A stretch of 64,000 bases of DNA from Chrysemys picta bellii (GCF_011386835.1 NC_088795.1:13125441-13189440); one strand, 5' to 3'. Counted from the stretch's first letter, positions 20,994 through 34,500 are shown. The notes: a model not told the origin generated them from the sequence alone. Numbers and translations: made by a program.

Positions 20994-23900
20994 TTCTCTT
21001 TTGGGTGGAGATGTCTCCAAAGGCTAGTATGGTATCCTGTCCTCTTTGGAGGGAATTAGATGCCTAACTCCCATTGAAATTCAACAGGATTTGGGCTGCT
21101 TCTCTCTCCTACTCACCTTTTTAAAAATCCCAGCTCTGGCTTTCAGTCATACTAGTTGCAGGGTGAATATGTAGTTAAAAGAGTGGGGGAAAGTCCAGAA
21201 GTATATGGGTGGTCCCTTTTTGTACTCATAACTTTCCCCAGGCTTTGCACCTGTTCATCCAGCAAGCTTTTAATTATCCCATAAATGTATTAAAAAGCAA
21301 GGTCCACTTGGAGGAAACATTTCTTAAGGAGAAATGGGATAGGAATGCTGGGTCTGACTACCAACATTTGAAGTTTGAAGCTCAGCCTTTATTACAAAGC
21401 TAATGTTCACTGCTGTCTAATCAAATGAAATAAGAGTGAAAAGTTCAAATATTAGACTTTCCTGTGGAGCTGGTTTCATGGTAGCCTGACAGCCAACATC
21501 AACAGTACAATGGTGGGGAGTTCATGTTTCTGTCTAGTCTGTGGTGAACTGCTGAGATGGCATATGCCTGAGAATGAATAAAATGCCTGATACAAAAACC
21601 TAACCTGCCTAGGCCAGTAGGTTCAGTGACTTATGGTAAAGAGATTTTTCTTCTTTACTACAGCCGAGTACATCTAAAACATCTGCGTGGGGGGGAGGGG
21701 AATCTCCTCATGACTCAAAGTGTGTTTTGTTAGCATACTAAGAGAACTTTAGTCATGGACCTAAATTCTGTTCCCAGTTACACGCTGGCAGTTGTGTTGA
21801 AATCAGTGGGCTTGGCCAGGTGGAACGGAGATCAGAATTTAGTCTATGAAGAATAACATGGAGACTACAATGATTCTTTTAAAAAAGAAAAATCCACACC
21901 TGTGCCGATTTCTCCAAGGAAAAAGTAGTAACTTGGCTACATCAGAGGAGGAATAAATAGAGTAGGGCTTGTTAGTTTATCTGAATTAGCTGTAGTACAA
22001 ATCAAGGCCCCAAGACACAGGAAAAAAAATATTTTCAATAATATTTTATTATAATGTCTCAAGTAAGTCACGTAGTGATCTCAGCTAAATTCCCACTAAA
22101 GCTGCAGCCCACACTAATGCTTTAGCAGTGGTCACATTGATCTTTTAGGAAAGAGGCATCAAGGCAAACAAGAAAGAGATCTGTGCATGGGAACCCTATT
22201 TGATTGAGCTTCTAGGCACCACTGTTTTAATCCCTTATTATTCAGCCTTCTGGTAGCTGTCTCTTTAAAAACAAATAAATAAATCTTTCCCTCATTGCCT
22301 GTGATGTGGAAATGCAAACAACTAGTTGCAGATGGCCCAAGAAAATATGGTTTCTGATGCTTATAAACAGAATCTGATGCACAAGTTATGCTTAGAAGCC
22401 AGTGGAGGAGAGGCCTTCTCTTTGTTAGGTGGCCTCCTTGGCTCTGTATATCTCTATAGCTGTAAAACCTGTCACTGTCCTAACCTGAAGGCTTGAGTGG
22501 TATTAGCAAATGGTATGATGTGATTGCAGAAGCGATGTTGAGGAATAGAAATGAATGAGTATTTTGTGGAGCCATATATGGAAGGCAGGTTTGCATGTCA
22601 TTCCCACTTAAGCTTTTTCCATAGAAGTGATGAGCTGAATCAAAGGGACTGTCCCTTTTGTTATTCATATTCAGTTATATGAATGAAATCCAGCTGTCCA
22701 GGAGATCTGCAGATGGATCCTGCACATGCTGGGCAACAGAGATGGTTCTGCCTCCTGCTCGGTCCTGAGTGTTGTCAATCTGATTGAAGGAGCAGGGTTC
22801 CAAATCTACACTCAAAGGAGTATATTTCCCTCTTGGTTAATCTCAATGCCCGGTTTCTCATAGGACATAATCTGGGACATCAAATTCATGCCACATACAG
22901 TAACTACAATAGGTAGGGTTGAATCAACTACTCTTTTATTAAATATTTTCTCAACACACGGAGGCCATGATTCAATAGAGCAGTGAAAGCAAGGTCTGAA
23001 GTCATCAGTATTCAGGAAAGTACTTAAGAACATGCTTAACTTTAAGTGTGTGCTTACATCTCAATGGTTTCACATGCTTGCCTGAATCTGGGTCAGCTAT
23101 AATAAATACTTGATATATTTTATGAACAGTCAGTGGCAATTTAGTCATTCCCCCCTCCCCCTATTTTTCAAAGCCAAAGACCAGGTGTTAGATTTATAAG
23201 GACAGTGACTTTAACTAGTTCCTGCACAGTCTGTACCCAGAACAAACAGATTTCAGATTATTTTATGCTTCTAGATAGAATGGATCCATTTTGGGTTTAC
23301 TAACATGATCTTTGAAATGTAAATCCAGTGTTCTTTATATGTTGAATAATTGGTGCATGGGATGGTGGTGGCGGGAATGTAATTTATAAAGATTCATTGA
23401 TAATGTACTTTAAATTAGTGATGGGCCTGAACCAAAACCCCAAGTCCCTGCACTCCCAAAGCCCTTTGGGAGTTTTCCAAAATCTGGATCCACCTCCAAA
23501 TTCTGCAGCTGTGAGGCCCTTCTTTAGCTCAGATATTTCTGTTCCTGAGAGAGGGATATTTTATTGCTCAAAACAGAGACTTAAACAAAGTTTCTGGAGA
23601 GAGAGTGTGTAGTACTTGTATAACCATTATACCACACAATGGGGAAAGAGAGCCCCAGTTCAGCATAGCACTTAACCCTGTTGTAACAAGGGTTGGCCAG
23701 CTCTTCAGCACCCCCTCGTGGCCAGAGGACACTGCAGCACCCTGCCTGTTTCCCCTCTTGGTTGCTCTATAACTCCACCTCACAGTCCAAAAGGTAATGA
23801 AAACACTCCCCTTCTGGAATCCAATTTACTTAGTCTTCACAAACACTGGCCCTTCAGGCCTCATTCTTGGCTCAGTGTCTCTCTCTCCCCTTGGCAAGGA

Positions 23901-24527
23901 GTCCTCAGCCCTTCTTCTCGGAGCTGGTCCCAATTCAAGGTCTCGCTTTCTTTTCATCTGGAGCTTGCATGGGCAATGTCTCTCTCCCTTTTAGGTGGGG
24001 AATTCCCAGAGTTCAGCCTCTTAGCTGTGCCTTCTCAACTCGCCTGGTCTCAGGGTCTTCCCTGCAGGAGCCTTTTCACAGTCTCTGTCATAGCTTCCTG
24101 AGCTTCCCCATCTCTGCAGCTTCTTGCTGTCCTCCAACTAGCCTAAGGTGGCACAGGTGGGCCGGAGTAATTCTTTCAGAAATCGGGGTTGGCTGGCTCC
24201 AGGCCTCCAGCCCTTAAGGGGAAAACGACACTGTTGTATATGTTCTTAATGTTAAGTTTTTAAAACTTGACAGAGCCATCCAAAAGCAGTGGAAAGGGCA
24301 GGGGCCAGGTGGGCTATGCACTCCTCTCCTTCCTGCACTGGCCAACAAAAAGTTTGTCTGCATGGGGGATCTCACACCCTGCCTGCCTTAGTGATGACAC
24401 GGCAGGCATTCTCCCTCTGCACCCCCAGGAGCTCCAAGAAGCAATTTCCTCCCTGAAGCACATTACCTGCCAGTGTTTCCAGTGAGGCAGTACGGCATCA
24501 TACGTTGCCCAGGGCAGAGCAGTAAGG
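20994..24527. other. Non-coding DNA; GC-richer block at 23.64-24.22 kb unidentified
   Basis: No exon or RNA gene is supported. From about 23640 to 24220 the sequence is richer in C and T, and gives 116-127 codon plus-strand frames with Ser/Pro/Leu bias and no motifs. It could be part of an unrecognised repeat, but no termini were found. Confidence 0.4.
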
Positions 24528-24626
24528 ATATGTCTACACCACAGTTTTAAAAAAAACTGGTCCATGTCAGCTGGCTCTGGCTCAGTGGTCTTGGCTAAAG
24601 AGCTGTTTAATTGTGGTGTAGACAAT
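24528..24626. repeat. Short Harbinger-type fold-back fragment
   Basis: GTCTACACCACA at 24532-24543 is the exact complement of TGTGGTGTAGAC ending at 24623. TATGTCTACACC at the left matches the Harbinger/MITE terminal core. Confidence 0.55.
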
Positions 24627-27499
24627 CGGGCTGGAGCCCAGGTCTGGGACCCTCCCCCCTTGCGGGGGACTGACTGACTGGACTTCCACAAGCCAGCCTG
24701 AAGCTTTCAATAACTGACACGTTTGTCCTAATGGCTTGGGGACATTACATTTAAAAAGACATCCAGAAAACCATTTTGCATGTCCATATTTTATCCAAGT
24801 TTTATGCCCAACTGAGAATCCACATGAATGTTAAATATAGGGGAAGAGAAGGCTGGGAAAAGGAATGAAAAATTAATACTGGCGATGGCGTATGGAAAGA
24901 AGTTAATAAGAATGTAATAATAGCCATTCTTAATGCGAGACAGAGACCTCTCCAGTTCAAAATCATGAACAGAAGTTACTTTTCCCCTTATGAGATGCTG
25001 AAGGCAAAAATCATTAACTCAGACAAATGGTTGAAGAGGCAGTCCCAGTTCTGGGAGTTCAGTACCTAGGTTTTAGAGTTTCTGGGCACTGGGAGATGCT
25101 GGGAAAATATTTTTCCAATATTAATATTCTACTTAGACTAAATGTATTCTACAAATAGTCTGGGTATTAATTAATGCCAAAAAGGTAAAGTGTCAAAATG
25201 GAAAAGGTATAATCTCTCCCATAATATCTTGAAAACAATATGCTACCATGTTATAACTGCTTAGAAAGAGTCTTACTGTCAAGAAAATAGCTCTGAAATA
25301 ATAGAAGATGCTGAAGAGAGATGCAGTCATTTTAATACTGAGAAGACAGCATCCTTCCATGATGGACTGATCCACTACCTATTGAAATCAGTGGAATAAT
25401 TCCTATTAAATTCAATGGGTTTTAGATTGGGGCCAGACTGCTTTACCTTTCAAGGCCTTTAGGGGGTGTGGGTATGTTAAATTAGGGTACTGTTCTTTCC
25501 TTCTTTTTCTACCCTCTCCCACCATCTCATTTTCTTTTTACTCTGTTTCTGTCAATAACCTTGAAGGAATCCTAGCTTTGTTTTACCTATCAGGGTTTTG
25601 TGCTTGACTTGAAGTCTTATAATTCCCTCAATGTAGGAAGTCACATCTTGTCAGTTTCAGTAGGCCAGCTGGTTTTAATGGAGCTCTGCCAAATTACATT
25701 GGTTCAGGATCTGACCCTCTAGTATAGTATAATTCGGTAATGTTTTGTTTTTCATATTGTAGCTTTGATCCATATAACTGTATTGATCCTGGGAAAATTT
25801 AATTAAAAACAAATTGTATGCCAGCAAGGAATTGCTGACTCTGGGGTAGACCTTAAGTCTGTAAAGTACTTCTGTGCCAATTGGAAGAGAACTGCAGTGC
25901 GGGTGGATGAGATCAGGGAATACTTACATAAATGAGTGAGAGGATGCTGGATCAGGACAGGAAAAGGTCTGTGAATGATAAGTAGAACCAATAAAAATGA
26001 GAGTAAAACATTATTGTACTGTCAGCACCTGAATATGGTGACAGGGATTAATCCAAAGCCTATTGAAGTTCATAGGCCCATAGTGCGGTACACAACTTAG
26101 TTTCCATAGACAGCCATAAATGGGGCTTTTGTATTTTCAGGCAATCTCTTATTCTTTAGATATTTTAGAAACTATTTTGAGCATGAGAACAAATATTTTA
26201 TTGGACAAACGTAACTGTTAGTGTCCAGCATATTTTCAGTGTTGGTTTCCTTTTCACTGTTGCTAGTTGAAAGCTAGTGCTTCTATAGACGGTAATATTT
26301 TTTTTATACCACTTACCTTGATGCCAAACCATAACTTCATTTCTTTAAGGCTTTTGACTGGCAGCACTGCAGTGTGAACTGCAGGTAGAGACGTCACATG
26401 TCCAAGCAAAGGGCACAGTCAAGTCCTCAGGGCAAGGGATGGAACCACAGGACTCCTTCCTAATCCATTAACATATATTTTGTTTTCTTACTGGAAGATT
26501 TAGGCAGAGGGGGAAATTTATTTCCAGGAAGACATAAGTTAGAATTTAATTTTTATATGGAAACTTCCATACTTGAGGCATTCCCTAATTGCTTTATGCA
26601 GTAATGTGTTAAATATAGAGCAGTGAATTGGTAGGCAACATGTGGCAGCCACAATATCCTCAAAGTTAGTTTTATACACAAAGTATTGGATAGTAAAACA
26701 TGGAGTGTCATCAGCCTTGTTACTGTAAGAGGGATGTGACAAATTAAAATGGTAGCAAGACAAGACATTAGACAAATTCAGCCTTGGATTAAGCAGCTGC
26801 AACTCCACTGAAATCAGGTTACACCAGGTCTGAGTTTGACTCAACTTGTTATTTTGTTGTTAGAAGTTCCAGTTATAGTTGCACAATTCTTCATTTTCTT
26901 CATGCAGTATTCTCCAGTACACAATCTGCATTGGCATATACCTTGGTAAATCAGCTACATACTTGGACATGCAGCAACAGTAATTTCTTAAACGTTGTTA
27001 CTTAAATGTGATGCGTCCTTTTTTTCTGTAGTTGTCAGATACTTAAATATTGTGATAATATTTTGACAGATACCTAGTACAAATTTAAATAAAAAAGCCT
27101 CATGCAATTTGTATAAAATAGTGACATTTTAATTGGAAAAAGTACTAAAAGTTATATTTATTTTCTGCAAAGCATAGCTGTGAGAATGTCATCGTTTTAA
27201 AATGTTAGTTGAAATCTGCATTGTAGAAGTAATTAGTATTAAACTTGTTTAATTTTGAGCTATCTGATCCCTTACAAGTGGTTTAGTAAGGTGAAACAAA
27301 TCTTTCTATGATCATCACAAGTAGTAACCAATGTAACATAAATCAGATAAGGGAGAGTGTACTTGTAAAGACAAATAGAGCTGGTCACAATACCTTGACA
27401 TTTGTAATTTCAAAGACATTTTTCAAAAACTCCTTCTCAATTATGATCAGAAAAATAAGTAGAGTTTTCATGAAAAATTTCAGTACAAATTAATCCTAT
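24627..27499. other. Non-coding DNA, nothing recognised
   Basis: AT-rich sequence with only faint traces of old repeats (for example near 26798-26830). No splice-flanked exon or RNA structure is supportable. Confidence 0.4.
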
Positions 27500-27640
27500 T
27501 TTTGAGTAGCTATAATCTGGTCCAAAAAATTAAATTTTGAAAGAAAAAAAAATTTCATTTGGCATTTTGATGAAAAAGGAACATATTTAGAAAACTTTCC
27601 TGAAATGTTGACCTATTTTCCAACCAGCTCTAAAGACAAG
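27500..27640. repeat. Old palindromic repeat fragment
   Basis: AAATTTCATTTGGCATTTTG, then GAAATGTTGACC and CCAACCAGCTCTA at the end. A similar end (AAAAATGTTGACCAGCTCTA) occurs at 55620-55640. Confidence 0.4.
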
Positions 27641-28020
27641 CCTTTTTGCTTCTCTGCAAGAGCCCACATTAATCATTGGATATCAGCACCTCCGCATAGC
27701 CCCAGAGCCTCTGGGAGGGTTACCTGCTGGGTAGAATGACAAGAAAAGACAAAGCCAGGGCTGCAAGGTGAGGAAATCTGATAGCATTGTACTTCCACCG
27801 CTCAGGAGCTGCCCCCCGATCATGGAATTGAATTACTGTACCAGCTCTCTATCAACTGGAGGCTAGCTGGAAGTTAAGTTTAAACTAGATACTGGTGCCC
27901 AAATCCATATAATACCTACCAGAGTACAAACAGTTCAATCTCTCAAAATTGCTCCATCTGCTAATTGTTTAGGGAGGTGCACCACTGGATTTGCAAGGTA
28001 TGTGCACTGCAATCTGGAAG
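27641..28020. other. Non-coding spacer
   Basis: Nothing is recognised here. Confidence 0.4.
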
Positions 28021-28022
28021 TA

Positions 28023-28755
28023 CCGTATATACTCATTCATAAGCCGAATTTTTTTTTTAGTAAAAAAGGGAAGCACCAGAGAAGGGGGTCGGCTTCTGAA
28101 CGGGTATAGAGAGGGAGAGATGGGACAGAGCCCCTCCCCCCAACAGGGGGAGTAAAGAGAGGCAGCAGAGCCAGAAGGGAAGAGGCGGGGCCAGAGTGTC
28201 TCTGCATCTGGCCACGCTGCTCTCCCCCCAGCCTCCGGAGCAGCTGCAGCTCCGGGGCTGGCAGGCTGCAGCCGCGCCGCTCGGTCCTGCCCCCCAGAGC
28301 AGGCTGTGGCTGCGCCGCCCAGCCTGCTGGAGCAGCTCCAGCCAGGCCAGAGACATCCTCCCTTGGCTCTCCCCAGATAAGATGGGGAAGGGATGGAATG
28401 GAATGGGGAGAGTGTGGGGGTCCCGGGCTAGGCGTGGGGTCATGTGGGGGTTGGTCACAGGGGTTACTCCCCTGACTCCCAGCTTCTCCCTCCCCCCCAA
28501 AAAATGTCCCCACTAGTTGCTGTCCCGGCCCGTCAGGGTAAGCAGCTGGCATTCCGGGTTACCTCCGTGCCTGCAGACGCTCAAGGTAAACAAACCATCT
28601 TGGCCCACCAGCAGCTTATCCTGATGGCCCAAGAGCCAAAGTTTGCTGACCCCTGAGTTATAGGGTTGGGTTATAAAAATTTTCCATTTTTACTTATCCA
28701 TCTTGGGGGGGGGGTTGGCTTATAAACGAACCGGCTTATGATCGAGTATATATAG
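28023..28755. mobile_element. TA-flanked terminal-inverted-repeat element with GC-rich interior
   Basis: The left end CCGTATATACTCATTCATAA then GCCGAAT matches the reverse complement of the right end (CTATATATACTCGATCATAA then GCCGGTT) with few mismatches over about 27 bases. TA is present on both sides (28021-28022 and 28756-28757), as for Tc1/mariner-type insertion. The inside (about 28115-28640) is GC-rich. The 106-171 codon frames on both strands overlap each other and have Pro/Leu/Ser bias, so I treat them as compositional. Assignment to a particular family is not made. Confidence 0.7.
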
Positions 28756-31046
28756 TATAATGAAGATGTAAAATGTCTAATACAGAAGCACTATGAATTT
28801 GCAGAGCTTGTGGGGAACTTAACTTGATCAATTGGGTAATGATGGACGTTTCCCCACTATCTCAGGTGTCACTAATACTTGGTAAGCCAGATGAGCTAAT
28901 GGAAAAAATACTCAGGTAAAAAGGAAAACAATTTTCATATTTTTTTAAAAATTTCAAGTCTCTCTAGTTTGTTTTGTTTTTTTTAAAAGGGTGAGATGGG
29001 GTTGGGGATTGAGGGCAGAATTTCCCCAAACTTTCATCTCTGTTTTCCCTGTGTTTCTCTGGGTGTTTTGGTTTCTTGTTTTTTTTTTCATTTGGCCTTG
29101 CGTTTACCACAACCATTTGTATAAAGGAGATGGCTGGTCATGCAACTAACTCATAAGCACCACCCCATTTGCATTCTCAAATGTAAACATGCAGTTGTGC
29201 ATATATCTTTGTGTGCTGACTTAGGAATTTTCTCCAGTGTTGGAAGGAATTACATTTTGTAATTTTTTGCCCTTGTATATTTTCATTAGACTTTTTTGAC
29301 CAAATTAATAAAACCACCTTTTTGTGTGTATGCAAAACTGGCATATACGCCTCCTTATTTACACATGCAAAAGCTGTATTTGTGCACATAAATCATAAAG
29401 AAGTGCACCGATTCAATTTTCATTGGAAATATTGGCTGAGAAGTTTATGCAAGCAACTGCTGGTTTGCCTACATTTAAAAAAAAAAAAAGAAAGAAAAAC
29501 ACTTTGAACATTTGGCTCTTTGAATTTATACAGGAGTTTGTTTCTATAAAATGAAAGATTACACTGTGTGACTAGTTGTTAGCAACTAGAAATGTGCAAA
29601 ATATTCACAGTGAAACTAAAAACCATGTGCCCTTATTTTAGATCACATTACAAACTCAAAATTCAGACCTGGTTCATCAAAAGGTGTGCTAAGATTTCTG
29701 AAAGTTTCAAGTGACCTTGGTCTGATTAATTTAAATAAGATAAAGTCTGTGGTTTCGCATGGTTTCAATGCAAAATAAGCTGAAATTCTGCAGCTTTCAT
29801 TATATTTTCAGATTCCATGGATCTTGAAACTTTAGTCATGCCCATGATCCCTTACAAAGTAAAAACATGATCTTTGTGCACTTTGTAAGGCATAAGGTAT
29901 TAGTTAGTAACCTATTATTCTTAATACCTATAATAAAAAGGTTCCTTCCATGTCTAGAAATCTCCTGATAGGTGAATCTTCCACCTTTCTCTCAAGGTAT
30001 GCAATGCTCACAACAAAATTTAGGATACTTGCTCTTCAGAGTAGAGTCAGAATTATTTCTTTCTAAAGAAAATTATTATTTGAAGGGATTGGTCTTCATG
30101 TCGAACGGGTACGTAATTTAAAGGTCCAGATAGCGTCTGCCAAAAGTTTGCAGGCGTTGAAAATGAAAGTGTGCTGTTCTTTATAAATGTTGGTTGTCAG
30201 TTTCAAGGTAACTACATCTACATCTCTTCTGCCTACCCCCTCTCTCTCCCCCCCGCCCCCCACGGTCCCTCAAGGGAACACACCTAAGCTGGCTCCCAGC
30301 TGTTATCTGTCTTGGATGGAGACCCACCCGTTTCTCCCTCCTGACCCAGGATTTTAAGGCTGCACAGCTCCCTTCTGTACACTGTAATATCGCCATCAAC
30401 CCAGTCTGCCTAATTGCAAGCACATGTGCTCGGCTCTGAGTGCTATGACAAGTATATTGCCCGCCATTACAAGTTACCACACAGTTCTTTCTAAGCAAGC
30501 ACTATTATTTTTAAGGTAAAATCATTACAGAGGAAACATATTTAAAAACAATAAATGTTCGTATGTTGCATGCTGAAAGCTTACCAGAGGTCATCTATGA
30601 GTCTTAACCCTGGTACACCAAAGTCTTTCCAACCCTGCTGTGAGGGTTGCCTTCCCCCCTCCCTTGGACAGAATGTCCTGTTCATTTCCTGGATCAGAAA
30701 GAAGGCCCTCAGTTCAAGCTCATTCTTTTATAGCAAAAGCTCTTTCTTTGTTGCTTAGTCTCCAGTAAACCCATCTTTAACCAGTACAAGCAAACCACTT
30801 TATGGGGTATTACTGCTCTAGAATTGTCTAGTCTCAGTGACTCACCTTAAAAACAGTGGGAGGTGATTATTTCCTGTAGGAGCTGTGGTAACCCTCCCCA
30901 TGGAACAAAACACAATCCTAAATAAACCATTCATAGATTTAATACAATATGGTCCCCAAAGATATTGCATGTGATTGCAATATCTGTCTCAGTGGTTTCT
31001 CCAGTTTTCATAGGGCACCATCCTCAATTAATTAATTGGGTTTATA
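28756..31046. other. Non-coding DNA with poly-T and poly-A tracts
   Basis: Homopolymer tracts are at about 28975-28986, 29078-29090 and 29476-29490. The C-rich stretch near 30236-30262 and the 105-codon minus-strand frame at 30181-30498 lack recognisable motifs. Confidence 0.4.
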
Positions 31047-31205
31047 GAATAATCCTAGAATATGAGGGTTGGAAGGGACCTCAGGAGGTCATCTAGTCCA
31101 ACCCCCTGCTCAAAGCAGGACCAATCCCCAGACAGATTTTTGCCCCAGATCCCTAAATGGCCCCCTCAAGGATTGAACTCACAACCCTGGGTTTAGCAGG
31201 CCAAT
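31047..31205 (-). mobile_element. CR1 LINE 3' end fragment
   Basis: GGGTTGGAAGGGACCTCAGG, then AGGTCATCTAGTCCAACCCC and CTGCTCAAAGCAGGACCAA, the highly characteristic minus-strand face of the CR1 3' terminal region. Only about 160 bases remain. Confidence 0.85.
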
Positions 31206-33054
31206 GCTAAAGAAATAGGCCTCTGATTTTTAGTCATTCAGAGACCTCTATAGGCAGGTACTGAAAAATAAAGAGGAAAAAATGAATCGCTGTGTTTATG
31301 AACGGATACTTTTCAGCTGGTCAATGAGAGACAGATTTGTTTAATGAATATTATAGCGCACATTCTGTACTTAGTATCACGCCACCATGGGCAAAAAAAA
31401 AAAAAAAAAGAGAGAGAGAGTTGAGCTCTGGCATCAAAAGCAGAGTATCTTGGTTTTTGTTTGGCTGGTTGGTTTTTAATGAAAGACAGGTCTTTGAAAA
31501 GCAAAAGCTGACAGTAGTGAGCACCTAGGTGAGTCATGAAAACTATAATATGGGCAGTTTACCAACATCAGCCGTAAGTGAAAAGCTGAGGTGTATGAAA
31601 CCCACAATGAAAGTGAAACCAGGTGTTTTTTGCTGCCTGTGTGTAAATTTTTGAAACCTTCTGTGAGGAGGTGGTCTGGATTTCATGATTATTTTTTTTC
31701 CTGGCAGGTTTGGAGCTACTTCCCAGAATTTGCTATTAGTTTCAGATTCATGTGAACCTCCCTGGGCCATTTTCTGGAACCCAATACAATTCCCAACCTT
31801 CTTAGCCAAAAATAAAACTCCAAATGTCTTCCCTTTTGTTTGGAGAAATATTGAAACACATGAAAGAAGAAAACAGGAGGAGAAGAGCATGTTAAGCTTA
31901 CACTTCTCCATGTGCACAATTTAAATTGGTTTAGCTAGCCCCTGCTGAAGTATATGCCACTGTGGTTTCAGTGCTATTGGTACTCATGCTGCTAGATTAT
32001 AGCTGACTCAGATATGTCTACATGTGCTGCAATCACACTTCTGATGGCAACATAGATTCCCAAAAAACAAGACCTATGAAGGAGGGTGGTATATATTTGG
32101 AATGGGAAAAACAAAGAATTTGAATTCTCCTGTATGTTTCAAGCTAGATGTCATGTAGCTTTAGTTCCTCGGGAAGAAAATTTAGGAGACTCTTTTCTTT
32201 TGAGGATCCTGTGTGTTGGGTATTTATTGGTTGATCTCATCCTCCTCCATCAAGACTGTTTGTTTACTGCAAATCTTATCATGTTTGTATTTGAGACTCA
32301 GAATCATTTTGCTATGGGAAACCCAGGTTTTCAACAGTTTCGTGTATTTAGACACTTACAGATTGACAATCTTCTGATCCAGTAAACAGCAAGGCTATGT
32401 ATGATTGCAACACATAGAAAAGATCTGAACACAGTTCTGAAAGGACACACTAACAGACAAAGGAAGGCATGGCTTAGTGACGAAGGGATTGAATGAATCA
32501 GTTTCACATAACCAGCTATTTACATGTTTAGGTTTTCATATTGACTATCCCTAGATGACATTCTTTCCAGGTTGAGGCTGGATCGTGTTAACTCACGAGT
32601 GCAGGTCTTACTCCTGTGCCTTGTCCTATTGAAGTTAATGCACACCTACTGCGTTAGCCACCTGACAGAAAAGATCCACATAGGGCTTACATTATCGGAA
32701 CACTAGGACCTAACCCGGATATAAAAGCATGGCATAGGTGCCGATTCAGCCCAGTGCTTAAGATTGCATTTACCTCTAGACATGTTCTTTAAGTTCAGAT
32801 GTGCTTAAGTGAAATGGGACCTAAGTCATGGCCCTTAAGGTTTATTAAAGTAATTGAAGACATGATGTGTGAGTTAGTGTTTGCAGAGGTGGGCACTGTA
32901 GCTCACAAATGAATGCCCTGCTTCTCTGGATATTTTGATTTGCCTGGGAATGTGAGCTAACTATTTGGCCACAAAACTGAAGGGCAGGCTGAGCCAGGAA
33001 GAAAAGGTGCCATGTGTCTGATCCTTTAATAAGGAAAATGTATGGGAGCAACAG
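31206..33054. other. Non-coding DNA, nothing recognised
   Basis: An A-run followed by a GA run lies at about 31392-31420. The 99-124 codon frames at 31543-31917 and 32086-32385 have no motif or splice context. Confidence 0.4.
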
Positions 33055-33830
33055 AAATGATGGGCAGGAGGGACTGATTTATGAGGAAGGATTACAAGCA
33101 CTAAATAGACCAAGATTGATTAAGAGGTGACAAAGTGGAGACGTGATATCAGAATACATCTATTTGAAGGGTGTACACACCAAGGAGGGAGAGAAATCAC
33201 TTAGTTTGGAGCACAGAGGAATCTCTAGGAGTAATGGGAAGAAATTAATCATGTAAAGGAATCCCCTGAGATTTGTCTCCTAGATGGTGGTGGGAGAATC
33301 TGACTATGCCCAGTTACTTGTGTTGGGTAACCCTTATGTCTTACATGGGGGGAGGAGGGCCCTACTCCTTGCAGGTATTCATCAGTCTCTTCCTGGGAGT
33401 TCACTGCATTCCCGGGGTGAAGATCTCCTGGATGGGCATTCCTCCTGTGGATCCAAGAGTCATGCCAACCGTCTCCTGTTTAGGGCAGTCTTGCTCCTCC
33501 CTTTCCCAGCTGACTACAGTTTACTGCCTTTTAAAGACCTCCTCCCTATCCTACATGATTGACCAGGCTGGAGGGGTGCGGCTAGCCCTGCTCCCGCAGC
33601 CTCTTGGGCAACTCCCTCCTCAGTGTGGGATCTATACACCCCATCACTGGATCAAATTTGTGACAATGGGATTTAGTGAGCTGTGGAATAGTTGCCCAGG
33701 AAAATCCTGAGCATTTGGGGCTTTTAAGAATAGACTGGACGATACGTTAGAAAAATGTTCTGCAGGATAGAATTCTACTTTAATGGGATGCATGCGTAGA
33801 TGGTCTGATAGATCTTTTCTATCGGCAGTG
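33055..33830 (+). mobile_element. CR1-like LINE 3' fragment split by an insertion
   Basis: The first part (to about 33262) reads CTGATTTATGAGGAAGGATT, then GTGTACACACCAAGGAGGGA and AGTAATGGGAAGAAATTAA. The continuing part (from about 33656) reads TGGAATAGTTGCCCAGGAAA, then TTTAAGAATAGACTGGACGA. These are consecutive pieces of the 3' end of a CR1-type element. Roughly 390 unrelated bases lie between them. Confidence 0.65.
33263..33655. other. Unidentified insertion inside the CR1 fragment
   Basis: GC-richer sequence between two adjacent CR1 pieces. It gives overlapping 92 and 145 codon plus-strand frames without motifs. Its origin is unknown; no terminal repeats are obvious. Confidence 0.4.
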
Positions 33831-34029
33831 TCAATGATTTCATGAAATATTGGGCAAGCTTTCAATGGATGGCCAACGTAGAGTATAACAAGGATGAGGC
33901 TTTGGCTAGTAATTAAACTCCCAACATTAATACAGATGAGGTTATTCACATGCCCAGGGAAAGCCTGGACAATGATTGAGTGCACCTTTCTGGTAGCTGT
34001 TGGGTTATAGATGAATGGCTAAAAAGAAT

Positions 34030-34150
34030 ATACAAACATCAGTGTTTTCAAAGGAGTCTAAGGGAGTTTAGGTGCCCCACTGTCACTGAAATTCAATGGG
34101 ATTTTTGGTTTCTAAGTCCCTTAGGCTCCTTTGACAATACTAGCCAAAGT
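34030..34150. repeat. Palindromic MITE copy
   Basis: TTTTCAAAGGAGTCTAAGGG pairs imperfectly with CCCTTAGGCTCCTTTGACAA across about 110 bases. Same general family as the copies at 12658 and 41108. Confidence 0.55.
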
Positions 34151-34257
34151 CTCTCAATGCCCACATCCTTCTCTGAAAAGGCAAATGATATTCTTTGGAA
34201 TAGGGAAAGGATAAAATTAAGTAGCATCTCTCATGTTAGCTGAGAGCTGATGTATCG

Positions 34258-34500
34258 AGAGAGTATAGTGTGGGGGCATGGACATAGGATTTGGACTCAG
34301 GAGACTTGTTTAATTTTCAGCTCCGCTACCGACCTTGATAATGCCTGTATTTAGCAACAGACCTAAAACTAGCAGGAATAAAGGGATGTCTTGTGGCTAG
34401 GATGCAGGACTGGGAGATCTGGGTTCTCTTCTGCCACTGATCATCTGTGTGACCTTAAGCAAGACTCCTCAGCTCTGGGTCACCATTTCCCTATGCCCCT
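34258..34500 (+). repeat. Two MIR-like SINE fragments
   Basis: At about 34258-34345: GGATTTGGACTCAGGAGACT. At about 34383-34500: GGACTGGGAGATCTGGGTTC, then CTGCCACTGATCATCTGTGT and GACCTTAAGCAAG, a good MIR core match. The 3' tails are missing or unclear. Confidence 0.6.

Noticed and set aside
23718..24217. Possible coding exon cluster (127, 65 and 116 codon frames)
   Set aside because: Frames overlap in three phases with Ser/Leu/Pro bias and no splice or motif support.
28037..28552. 171-codon minus-strand and 106-codon plus-strand frames
   Set aside because: GC-rich interior of a TA-flanked element; mutually overlapping and of biased composition.
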